From Candidatus Saccharibacteria bacterium UBA949 (lineage in GTDB: Bacteria; Patescibacteriota; Saccharimonadia; Saccharimonadales; Saccharimonadaceae): a DNA stretch of 7,386 nt. Below the pieces are notes generated by a model. The model did no database searches. It saw nothing but the letters and a program-made list of their open reading frames with translations, and was not told the origin of the DNA. Positions 1 through 5,701 of the stretch are shown piece by piece (positions within the stretch are counted from its first letter, which is position 1; every line of letters begins with the position of its first letter). Made by a program: the position numbers and the translations under genes. The stretch covers positions 1-7,386 of the forward strand of contig DBCV01000021.1 in NCBI GenBank assembly GCA_002293245.1. Direction: 5' to 3'.

Positions 1-2423
1 GTGTAGAGGCTACCGGATTGGAACTGGACTTTGGGGGATTTACCGACTGTGATGCAGGAGGGGGTGCCGTGGTGCCAGATGTCTGAGCTGCGGTAGGTGG
101 CGTCCATGGCTTCTTGGTTATGGCCGGCTTGGTTTTCGTTGCCGGTCATGTAGGAGGAGGCGGGGAAGACGGATACGGCAAAGCAGACTTGGGTGCCGGC
201 TGGTACGTCGTCGGCGAAGTAGGTGCGGTTGGAGGCGTTATAGCGGATTGGGCAGAAGGGAGCTTCGCTGCCTTCTGCACAATCGTAGTAGCCGTTGTTG
301 CCACCGGCGTGGATGTCGATGGAGAAGGGGGTGTTATTGCCTTCGAGGGTTTGGCAGCCTAGGTCGGTGTCTTGGTAGGTATAGCTGACGCCGGCTGCAT
401 AGTAGGAGCATGGGTTGTAGTCCGTGGTGTTTCCGGCAAAGCCTTCAGGTTTGGGGTTAGAACCGGCTGGGACGAGGAATTTCATGAGTTTCCAGTAGGA
501 CTCTCTGGAGACGGTGGCGTATGGGTAGGAATCGCCTGTGATAGGGTCTATGCTGACTTCGGTGTTGTCGCGGCGTTCGAGGTCTATGTGGGCGTTAACG
601 GTAAGAGATTCGCCGGCGTCAGCGTATGGGTTGTCTCGAACGCCGCTGAGGTTGACGTGGGGGAGGGTTTTGTAGTTGTAGGGAACCTTGATAGAGGATT
701 CATCGTGACCGTTTCCACCCCATTGTAGCATGTCAGCAACTTCACAAGGAGCGGTGTCGTGATCGGTAGCACTGCGAGTTTCGGTTCCCATGTCCTCTGT
801 AGTTGTTTCCGTGTACTTCTCTTCGTGCGATTCTTCGTGCGACTTAGTACACTCCCCGTCCTCGTTCACTTCATCGCAAATCGTATCAGTGATAGTGATG
901 GTGTATGTGCATACGGTGGTTTTAGTGACGCCATAGATTTCTTCCATGAAGATATCCACAGCACAAGTGTGGGTGTGCGAGGCGCCGTTGTCGGCCCAAG
1001 TTGGCCCCCAATCCATAGTATGGGTAATAGACTTACCAACGTCGTCTTGGACGAAAGGACGAACAAGGTAGTTATACTTGTAAGTGTCCTTGCCTAATCC
1101 ACCGCCGCAAAAACCCTGATTCGCAGAATCCCAAGACGGTGCATTCAATGCCGGGCCGAAGAAAGACTCGTCCCCGTAAGCGCTACTATTTATGGAAGAA
1201 GAAGGATCGTACGAGGTTTGGATTCCACCCTCTAGAAAAAACGGTGCGGATAGGTAGCAGTTTGTGACGTCGGGCATGAAAACGATACCGTGCCCTGAAT
1301 CATGACCGAAGACACCGGGCGTGCCGCGATTCATCTCGGCCATCCATGATACGTTGTCGCCGGGCTTGGCCCACGCTAGTTTAGCCCAAATTCCACCGCC
1401 CATCGGTGCGGTCTTTGAGAAGTTAACTGCGCCCATTCTGCCTTCATTCTTGCCGGAATTGTATGGGACTTGGTCGGTTGGGTAGGTCGTCCTGCCAACC
1501 TCATACCGCGAGAGCAGGGAATACGACAGCGAGTCGGTACACCCGTCCTCTGTCGTGGTTGATGTTGTGGACGGAGAGGGCAGGGGATTATCAGGATCTT
1601 CTTCGTTATCTTCCTCGTCGCACTCTTCGTCTCCTTCCTCACACTCCTCGCTGCAACCCTCATCTCCCTCTTCACATTCTTCTTCGTCATCGGGCGGCGA
1701 TACAGTCGGTGTGATAACTACCCTGGTTATTGAAACAGATACGTTTGGCTTATCGCCAGGCATCAAAAGCTCATTGCCGCAAGGCATTTTGAGATTTGTG
1801 GTTAAGCCATTTGCATATGTGACCGTGATGTAGGGGACGACATTGCCATCTTCGTAATAAATCATGTCGCCATATTCGTTCAGAGCCGAGTTGATGGTGG
1901 CTACGCCTTCTTTTACGTTTGAAACGCTGGTGATCCCGCCATTCTTTTCGGCGAGCTCCTTAAGGTATTCCCCAGACCTCTGCTCAACTTTTGCCTTGAC
2001 GGAGCCGTTACCACTAGCGCTACCTAGAGTTCCGTTTATCATATCGTTCATTGTTCGTTCGTAAAGCGCGATCCTTTCGGATTCGCTCAGCGTAGTATCC
2101 ATATATTGTTCGATTTGATCGCGGCCATCGCCCTGACTACTTACAGAGCCGTAATTACTTCCATCGCCCCGACTGGGATCGTAGTCCGTTAGTTCCACGT
2201 TTGGGTTCCAAGTGGTGGAGCCAGTTTCCCAAGTGTATTGCGTTTCAATTATTGTGCCATCGTCGAGAGTTTCAGTAACAGTATGGGATGTTGTGCTCGA
2301 AGATTCATCATAGGTGTACCTATCGTCTGTGGCAGCGTACGCAGCTAGACCTACACCAATAGTCGTGGATAATACGAAAACTGCTAAAAAGATGGCCTTT
2401 AGATACCGTTTTACTGACTTCAT
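1..2423 (-). CDS. Large secreted Cys-rich surface protein, 3' end beyond window
   Basis: One unbroken frame gives 807 residues from the ATG at 2423 and runs off the left edge, so the C-terminus is missing. Residues 1-31 are a clear Sec signal peptide: basic MKSVKRYLK, a hydrophobic stretch at 10-29, and an AYAA cleavage region. A helical, charged stretch (about 102-185) follows, then an acidic Cys tract (245-278) and a Pro/Ser/Thr linker (279-292). A first globular region (295-560) contains a KPGDNVSW motif, and a second (561-807) ends in WHHGTPSCITVGKSPKVQ. Nineteen cysteines suggest disulfide bonding outside the cell. KPGDxVxW and GKxPKVQ remind me of the large repetitive surface proteins of Saccharibacteria; that family link is from memory. 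No catalytic motif is visible. The role is unknown; adhesion or host contact is a guess. It is the second gene of an operon with the TPR-like membrane protein, 2 bases downstream of its stop. Any cell-wall or membrane anchor would lie outside the window. Confidence 0.9.
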   Translation of the reverse strand, partial: MKSVKRYLKAIFLAVFVLSTTIGVGLAAYAATDDRYTYDESSSTTSHTVTETLDDGTIIETQYTWETGSTTWNPNVELTDYDPSRGDGSNYGSVSSQGDGRDQIEQYMDTTLSESERIALYERTMNDMINGTLGSASGNGSVKAKVEQRSGEYLKELAEKNGGITSVSNVKEGVATINSALNEYGDMIYYEDGNVVPYITVTYANGLTTNLKMPCGNELLMPGDKPNVSVSITRVVITPTVSPPDDEEECEEGDEGCSEECEEGDEECDEEDNEEDPDNPLPSPSTTSTTTEDGCTDSLSYSLLSRYEVGRTTYPTDQVPYNSGKNEGRMGAVNFSKTAPMGGGIWAKLAWAKPGDNVSWMAEMNRGTPGVFGHDSGHGIVFMPDVTNCYLSAPFFLEGGIQTSYDPSSSINSSAYGDESFFGPALNAPSWDSANQGFCGGGLGKDTYKYNYLVRPFVQDDVGKSITHTMDWGPTWADNGASHTHTCAVDIFMEEIYGVTKTTVCTYTITITDTICDEVNEDGECTKSHEESHEEKYTETTTEDMGTETRSATDHDTAPCEVADMLQWGGNGHDESSIKVPYNYKTLPHVNLSGVRDNPYADAGESLTVNAHIDLERRDNTEVSIDPITGDSYPYATVSRESYWKLMKFLVPAGSNPKPEGFAGNTTDYNPCSYYAAGVSYTYQDTDLGCQTLEGNNTPFSIDIHAGGNNGYYDCAEGSEAPFCPIRYNASNRTYFADDVPAGTQVCFAVSVFPASSYMTGNENQAGHNQEAMDATYRSSDIWHHGTPSCITVGKSPKVQFQSGSLY
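821..842 (-). repeat. 12-nt tandem micro-duplication encoding SHEE-SHEE
   Basis: The 10-mer cttcgtgcga occurs at 821-830 and again at 833-842, a 12-base period. In the surface protein this gives SHEESHEE (residues 528-535) in a charged linker between the two globular regions. It looks like recent in-frame slippage or duplication. Confidence 0.7.
1617..1682 (-). repeat. Two-copy 33-nt repeat encoding an acidic Cys motif
   Basis: Residues 248-258 (EECEEGDEGCS) and 259-269 (EECEEGDEECD) of the surface protein are imperfect tandem copies of 11 residues, encoded by diverged 33-base units. Each copy holds a CX6C pair. The wider tract (245-278) is almost entirely Asp, Glu, Cys and Gly, and is followed by a Pro/Ser/Thr linker. 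Disulfide-pinned acidic loops or divalent-cation binding are possible, but neither is shown by the sequence. Confidence 0.75.
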
Positions 2424-2425
2424 AT

Positions 2426-3211
2426 TTATACTCCTCCTTCTAAGCTCTTTAGAAGTTCTGTGTAATAGCCTTTGCTCCAATCAGCTAGCGGATCATTAAC
2501 AGCCTTGCCGAACACATCTCTGGCTAACATCTCCCTAATAGTCTCGATCTTAAGCTGAAAGTTGTTGGTAGCGCTCGCCGCAGCATACAGTCTTTCGTAT
2601 AGGCCGAGAAGCGACTCGTCTGGCGCGATTTGGATAGACTCAGCCAAGGAGCTAATTACTTTGTTGTACTGGCCAGCGTTGAATTCAGCGCCAGCTTTTA
2701 TTGAGTAGGCCTTCCAGGTTTGTTTATCGCCCCTGTCTTTGAGCTGCTCGGCTTCTTGATTTATTTCGTCGATTAAGGCTTGTTTTTCTTCGTCGGTTCC
2801 AGTATTGCCTACCTCTGTCATTTCATCCCCGAGGTTCGCCAATACCCGCTCAGTTTGCCTATCGCGGGCGGCTATATAGGCGCTGTGTATAACACGGCCG
2901 AGAAAGATGCCGCCGAATATTAATATAACTACAACCAAAGCGATGCCGCCGAATATTACAGCGTTTTTAACTTTGCCGGATTTGATGCCGTTAATCTTGC
3001 GCATGAACTTATTCTTGAGGGCTTTGGCGGTATTTTCGGTTTTCTCTTTTGCCAGAGCGACTTTTTCCGCGCCTGTCTTGGGTTGATTATATATACTACT
3101 CAAGTCTTCGCTATCGCGGCTTTCTGCGATCTTGCCGGAATCGCTGGATTCAAATTTATGATGGGACTGCAGGCTTGATCCAGCACTCATCTCGTCTTTT
3201 TGTGTGTCCAT
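2426..3211 (-). CDS. Single-pass membrane protein with extracytoplasmic TPR-like domain
   Basis: This 261-residue protein has no recognised family name. Residues 1-83 are a polar, Ser/Glu/Lys-rich segment, presumably cytoplasmic and becoming strongly basic just before the membrane (KNKFMRKINGIKSGKVKN). Residues 84-107 form one hydrophobic helix, and the positive-inside rule puts the C-terminal part outside. Residues 118-160 look coiled-coil-like and acidic. Residues 166-229 look like two helical hairpins of TPR type: WKAYSIKAGAEFNAGQYNKV with IAPDES, then YERLYAAASATNNF. TPR-like domains usually bind proteins. A Shine-Dalgarno site and a promoter lie just upstream, and the stop codon is 2 bases before the secreted surface protein. 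Both are therefore likely made together, and this protein may help display or retain that partner; this role is inferred from context only. An internal Met at residue 8 is a possible but less favoured start. Confidence 0.9.
   Translation of the reverse strand: MDTQKDEMSAGSSLQSHHKFESSDSGKIAESRDSEDLSSIYNQPKTGAEKVALAKEKTENTAKALKNKFMRKINGIKSGKVKNAVIFGGIALVVVILIFGGIFLGRVIHSAYIAARDRQTERVLANLGDEMTEVGNTGTDEEKQALIDEINQEAEQLKDRGDKQTWKAYSIKAGAEFNAGQYNKVISSLAESIQIAPDESLLGLYERLYAAASATNNFQLKIETIREMLARDVFGKAVNDPLADWSKGYYTELLKSLEGGV
2431..2438 (-). promoter_or_regulatory. Shine-Dalgarno site of the surface protein, inside the upstream gene
   Basis: AGGAGGAG lies 7 bases before the ATG at 2423. It is at the same time the coding sequence for the last residues (EGGV) of the upstream membrane protein. 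The strong site fixes the start codon and allows reinitiation or coupled translation. Confidence 0.9.
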
Positions 3212-3221
3212 AGAAAATATG

Positions 3222-3230
3222 CTCCTCCTT
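3222..3230 (-). promoter_or_regulatory. Shine-Dalgarno site of the TPR-like membrane protein
   Basis: AAGGAGGAG ends 10 bases before the ATG at 3211, a rather long spacing. A second in-frame ATG 21 bases further in (residue 8) would be much too far away, so this site supports the ATG at 3211. Confidence 0.8.
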
Positions 3231-3242
3231 GCTTATGGTTAG

Positions 3243-3272
3243 AGTATATCATGTTCGGGGAGGGAGGGTCAA
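3243..3272 (-). promoter_or_regulatory. Sigma70-type promoter of the surface-protein operon
   Basis: On the minus strand TTGACC (3267-3272) is followed after 18 bases by TATACT (3243-3248). Transcription would start near 3236, giving a leader of about 25 bases that contains the Shine-Dalgarno site. It lies just past the stop codon of the preceding membrane-protein gene. Confidence 0.75.
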
Positions 3273-3276
3273 TGCT

Positions 3277-3801
3277 TTATTGGATTTTTAGGCTGCGAAC
3301 TATTCGATCTATCAGATCGAGTTTGACTTCTTGCATCGGAAGTCGAGCGCCGAATTCGTCAACGATTCGTTCGCCTAAGCCTTCGGGGAAGTAAACAGTG
3401 ACGGATTGACCAAAACGTTTGCGAGGGATTAGAATGATTGAAAAATGTGCGCCGTCCTTAAGGACGCCAAACGCTTTGAAATCTTCGAAAGGCCGGAAGC
3501 TGTTGCCGATGAAAACACCGGTGTCTGTTAAGGAATAATCGAGCAGCTGGGGTGGGCGCTTGATGTAAACGATGATTGCAGCGGCCGATACCACAATTAG
3601 GGCTGCGAAAGTCCATGATTCTAATAACCAGATTGAAAGCGTGACTAAAACCGCGACCACTAACACAAGAAGAATGAACCATTTGGCGCTACGCTTGGCG
3701 GTAAAGTATTCGTGTGAACGCCAAGTTAAACCGTTTTCGCGCGCTTTTCGTTCGTTTGTTTGCGTGGATTCTTTTATCGCCCCCGCTTCTTGCTTATCCA
3801 T
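3277..3801 (-). CDS. Two-helix membrane protein with PH-like C-terminal domain
   Basis: A 174-residue protein of a kind common in CPR genomes, but I do not have a firm family name; it resembles DUF5673-type proteins. A charged N-terminus (1-40) includes a LTWRSHEYFTAKRSAKWF juxtamembrane motif. Two hydrophobic helices follow (about 41-60 and 62-80) with a very short loop between them. A soluble C-terminal domain (about 87-172) has alternating beta-strand-like segments and a final amphipathic helix (VKLDLIDRIVRSL), in keeping with a bacterial PH-like fold. Both ends should be cytoplasmic. The ATG at 3801 is the only usable start: the frame upstream soon meets TAA with no GTG or TTG before it. 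There is no Shine-Dalgarno site, and an extended -10 ends 6 bases before the ATG, so the mRNA is probably leaderless. The function is unknown. Confidence 0.85.
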   Translation of the reverse strand: MDKQEAGAIKESTQTNERKARENGLTWRSHEYFTAKRSAKWFILLVLVVAVLVTLSIWLLESWTFAALIVVSAAAIIVYIKRPPQLLDYSLTDTGVFIGNSFRPFEDFKAFGVLKDGAHFSIILIPRKRFGQSVTVYFPEGLGERIVDEFGARLPMQEVKLDLIDRIVRSLKIQ

Positions 3802-3807
3802 AACCCT

Positions 3808-3816
3808 ATTATAGCA
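3808..3816 (-). promoter_or_regulatory. Extended -10 promoter giving a leaderless mRNA
   Basis: On the minus strand TGC directly precedes TATAAT (3808-3813), an extended -10 element. No convincing -35 is present at 16-18 bases. Only 6 bases separate it from the ATG at 3801, so the expected start of transcription is the A of the start codon or a base next to it. Confidence 0.75.
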
Positions 3817-3870
3817 CGGTTATATTGTGAACGCTACAAGCTGGCCCGCTTACATTTTTCCCTCATCAGT

Positions 3871-4821
3871 TTATTGCGAGTTTTGGGAGTGGATGAGAAC
3901 ACGCTCAATAACCTCTTGAGGTATGACGCCAGAATAGTGTGGGTATTTCGGAAGATCCGAGAGAGATATTTTGCCGACAAATAACCGGACTAGTTCGTCT
4001 TTGCTTAGATTCCGTAGAAGATTTTCGTGATAGAAGTACATGCCAGATTTGACTAGACCTCCTGATTGCGAGGTATCTTTAAGGCCGAATTTTTGGCGGA
4101 TGCCGCGGAGCCATGCGTTTTCCGAATCGCAACCATGGTTTATCAGAAAGTCGTAGATCTCTCGAAAGCCAGCGGTTCTACTGAGATCTGCTGCTAGGTA
4201 CTCTAGGGCGTGCTGGAAGGATGAGGGGGTGGGTTTGGCGAGTAGCTCATCTTGGATTAGGCAGGCTAGGCCTTCTTCGGTTGGTAAATAGTCGGCAGAT
4301 TTTGTGGTATTATTGTGCTGGCCATTGATGGCTCTGATAATATGTACGAGCTCGTGGTTTACTATTCCGTTGAGAGATAGAAATTGGAGGTGTAGGTGTT
4401 TACTAATTTTCATTGCGCGTTTTTTGTGATTTGGGCGACCTTGGAAACCGTGTTCGTCTACTATTTCTACTTTGTAATCAATTCCTAGTTCTGCCAGTTT
4501 GCGCTTGAATAGTTTCGCGTATTCTTTTGCTGTTCCGTTCGTTGCTATGGGGACGGTGGAGATTAACTTTTGGGCAAACTCTATGTCTTCGGGTAGGAAT
4601 TTTACATCGAAGAAAACGCTGGCTTCACGGGTTATCGCTTCGCCGTCTTGGCTTATAATGGCATCAAGTAGTTTTACTTCGTGAGGTGCGGTTTGTTCGA
4701 GTTTTTGGATGGTCCTGCCATCCCAGTTGTATCGTAGTTGCGGAGAGTAGTTTTCCGTTGAAAAAAAACGTTCTTTTTCTTCTGCGAGGTTCGTTGGTGT
4801 AATTATTCTTAAATATGACAT
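3871..4821 (-). CDS. DUF1704/MATCAP-like zinc metallopeptidase with HExxH and EEGLA motifs
   Basis: The 316-residue protein matches the DUF1704 family (PF08014), which contains the 'flavohemoglobin expression-modulating QEGLA motif' proteins and the eukaryotic tubulin tyrosine carboxypeptidases MATCAP/TMCP. Visible features are an N-terminal helical part (1-90), the conserved DEHGFQGR stretch (123-129), the zinc motif NHELVHIIRAING (155-167) and TEEGLA (181-186), where E183 is the probable third zinc ligand. The gene has no signal peptide or membrane helix, so it should be cytoplasmic. The substrate in bacteria is unknown. The motif here is HExxH, whereas I recall HExxxH for most of the family. 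I start it at MSYLRIIT; an upstream in-frame ATG at 4881 lies inside the tRNA gene and would add residues that are just translated tRNA. It begins 15 bases after the tRNA, with no Shine-Dalgarno site or clear promoter of its own, so it is likely cotranscribed with the tRNA. Confidence 0.85.
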   Translation of the reverse strand: MSYLRIITPTNLAEEKERFFSTENYSPQLRYNWDGRTIQKLEQTAPHEVKLLDAIISQDGEAITREASVFFDVKFLPEDIEFAQKLISTVPIATNGTAKEYAKLFKRKLAELGIDYKVEIVDEHGFQGRPNHKKRAMKISKHLHLQFLSLNGIVNHELVHIIRAINGQHNNTTKSADYLPTEEGLACLIQDELLAKPTPSSFQHALEYLAADLSRTAGFREIYDFLINHGCDSENAWLRGIRQKFGLKDTSQSGGLVKSGMYFYHENLLRNLSKDELVRLFVGKISLSDLPKYPHYSGVIPQEVIERVLIHSQNSQ

Positions 4822-4836
4822 ATAAAGACTTATGCT

Positions 4837-4929
4837 TGGCGGAGGAGGGGAGATTCGAACTCCCGCCACAGGTTGCCCCATGCTAACGATTTAGCAAACC
4901 GTCCCCTTCAGCCACTTGGGTACTCCTCC
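4837..4929 (-). tRNA. tRNA-Ser(GCU)
   Basis: A class II tRNA of 93 bases with the 3' CCA encoded. The acceptor pairs GGAGGAG with CTCCTCC, with discriminator G. The anticodon loop TTGCTAA gives GCU, reading AGC and AGU. The long variable arm is a 6-bp hairpin closed by a GCAA loop, and the T arm is GGGAG-TTCGAAT-CTCCC. The anticodon stem has one G-T pair. It is followed after 15 bases by the metallopeptidase start. Confidence 0.97.
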
Positions 4930-4937
4930 ACGCCTTC

Positions 4938-4986
4938 AAGAAAACCCCTTTGAAAAGCGGTTTTCTTCCTTTCCGTAAAAAAGGAA
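4938..4986 (-). other. Two hairpins in the leader of tRNA-Ser(GCU)
   Basis: Read on the minus strand, TTCCTTT (4980-4986) pairs with AAAGGAA (4966-4972) around a 7-base loop. AAGAAAACC then pairs with GGTTTTCTT (ends at 4967 and 4938), with a further CTTT/AAAG pairing inside. The two hairpins nearly touch and end 8 bases before the tRNA acceptor. They may simply be leader RNA removed by RNase P, or form a small structured RNA. No known RNA family is recognised. Confidence 0.55.
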
Positions 4987-5027
4987 TCAGCTCAGCAGAA
5001 GTAAATTCTGACTTCGCTGATGGATTC
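4977..5027 (-). terminator. Intrinsic terminator after rlmH
   Basis: On the minus strand three stacked 5-bp stems form: GAATC/GATTC (5023-5027 with 4984-4988), TCAGC/GCTGA (5016-5020 with 4992-4996) and GAAGT/ACTTC (5011-5015 with 4998-5002). One C and then six T (4977-4982) follow. It sits 36 bases after the rlmH stop. The outer stem abuts a -10 element, and its 3' arm is also used by the next hairpin. Confidence 0.65.
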
Positions 5028-5056
5028 ATTATATCATACTGTGGCGAACATGAAAA
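5028..5056 (-). promoter_or_regulatory. Probable promoter of tRNA-Ser(GCU) and the metallopeptidase
   Basis: TATAAT (5028-5033) is preceded by TGA, giving an extended -10. TTTTCA (5051-5056), four of six matches to TTGACA, lies 17 bases upstream. Transcription is expected near A5021, about 90 bases before the tRNA. No other -10 is visible nearer to the tRNA, so the tRNA most likely depends on this element or on rlmH readthrough. Confidence 0.6.
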
Positions 5057-5062
5057 CTGCAA

Positions 5063-5518
5063 TTATCCGTGGTGGTAGGGGTGGCCGCGATTGATTTGTT
5101 GCGCGCGATAGATTTGTTCGGTAAGCATGACTCGGACCATTTGGTGCGGAAAAGTCATGGCGCCTAACGAAATCATAGCGTCGGCCCGTTTGAGTATGGT
5201 TTCGTGAACGCCGTAAGCTCCACCGATTAGAATCACCAATTTTTGGCCAGTGGACATGGTATTACTGATTAGGTTTGCAAAATCCGGAGAGGTGACCATT
5301 TGACCTCGCTCATCTAATACCAACAGATAGTCGGTGGGATCGATGTATTTCATGATCCATTTGGCCTCCCAAGCTTGACCGGAGACGCCTTGCACGCCAG
5401 CGTTGGGTACTAGTTTCCAATCCAATTTATATACTTTGTCAAGCCTGCGCTGATAATCTGCAATCCAGACCTCGGCCCACAGCTCATTCTTTTTACCAAC
5501 TGTAATAATTTTTATCAT
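5063..5518 (-). CDS. rlmH: 23S rRNA pseudouridine-1915 N3-methyltransferase RlmH
   Basis: RlmH is a SPOUT-class, SAM-dependent methyltransferase. In the family it methylates pseudouridine 1915 in helix 69 of 23S rRNA on assembled 70S ribosomes and works as a dimer. The protein has 151 residues, close to the 155 of E. coli. The family motifs are all here: MIKIITVGK at the start, LVLDERG (66-72), the SAM-binding knot loop LIGGAYGV (97-104), LGAMTFPHQMVRVMLTEQIYRA (118-139) and a C-terminal HPYHHG, a variant of the usual PYHK/PYHRG ending. A GAGAGAGG stretch 4 bases before the ATG serves as the ribosome binding site. An extended -10 lies about 30 bases upstream, between it and tRNA-Ser(UGA). An intrinsic terminator follows. 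Nothing looks broken. Confidence 0.97.
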   Translation of the reverse strand: MIKIITVGKKNELWAEVWIADYQRRLDKVYKLDWKLVPNAGVQGVSGQAWEAKWIMKYIDPTDYLLVLDERGQMVTSPDFANLISNTMSTGQKLVILIGGAYGVHETILKRADAMISLGAMTFPHQMVRVMLTEQIYRAQQINRGHPYHHG

Positions 5519-5548
5519 GCTACCTCTCTCACACTCGTTATGGATTCA

Positions 5549-5557
5549 ATTATAGCA
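5549..5557 (-). promoter_or_regulatory. Extended -10 promoter of rlmH
   Basis: TGC-TATAAT on the minus strand, in the context AATGTGCTATAAT. The -35 position would fall inside the tRNA-Ser(UGA) acceptor (TTTCCG) and is poor. Transcription would start near 5542, giving a leader of about 24 bases. Cotranscription with the tRNA 12 bases upstream is also possible, because no terminator separates them. Confidence 0.65.
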
Positions 5558-5568
5558 CATTGACATTG

Positions 5569-5656
5569 TGGCGGAAAGAGTGAGATTCGAACTCACGGTG
5601 AGTTGCCCCACGCCGGTTTTCAAGACCGGTACCTTAAACCACTCGGTCATCTTTCC
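5569..5656 (-). tRNA. tRNA-Ser(UGA)
   Basis: A class II tRNA of 88 bases with encoded CCA. The acceptor pairs GGAAAGA with TCTTTCC, with discriminator G. The anticodon stem-loop CCGGT-CTTGAAA-ACCGG gives UGA, reading UCA and probably other UCN codons. The variable arm is a 5-bp hairpin with a GCAA loop, and the T arm is GTGAG-TTCGAAT-CTCAC. With the GCU gene it is the second serine tRNA within 750 bases. Confidence 0.97.
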
Positions 5657-5672
5657 GTACCATGCTAAGGGG

Positions 5673-5701
5673 ATTATACCAGATGATTGGTTTAGTGTCG
5701 A
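5673..5701 (-). promoter_or_regulatory. Promoter of tRNA-Ser(UGA), overlapping the end of comF
   Basis: TCGACA (5696-5701) and TATAAT (5673-5678) are 17 bases apart, and TGG before the -10 makes it extended. The -35 lies in the last codons of comF (Arg-His-stop region). The start of transcription is expected near 5666, about 10 bases before the tRNA. Confidence 0.8.

Noticed and set aside
114..728. Plus-strand frames at 114-362 and 372-728, rich in Gly and Val.
   Set aside because: They lie antisense to the surface protein; their composition is the complement of its C-ending codons, and they lack ribosome sites.
1617..1682. CRISPR or satellite-type repeat array.
   Set aside because: There are only two adjacent, diverged copies in one coding frame and no spacers, so it is an in-protein duplication.
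759..2064. Plus-strand and second minus-strand frames between 759 and 2064, including a Ser-rich one at 1555-1833.
   Set aside because: They are shadows of the surface gene; the Ser run is the antisense of the acidic repeat tract.
4822..4881. Upstream in-frame start of the metallopeptidase, adding 20 residues (MGQPVAGVRI...).
   Set aside because: The extension is translated from the tRNA-Ser(GCU) gene; GVRISPPPP-like N-termini are a known artefact of tRNA genes. The start at 4821 lies just after the tRNA.
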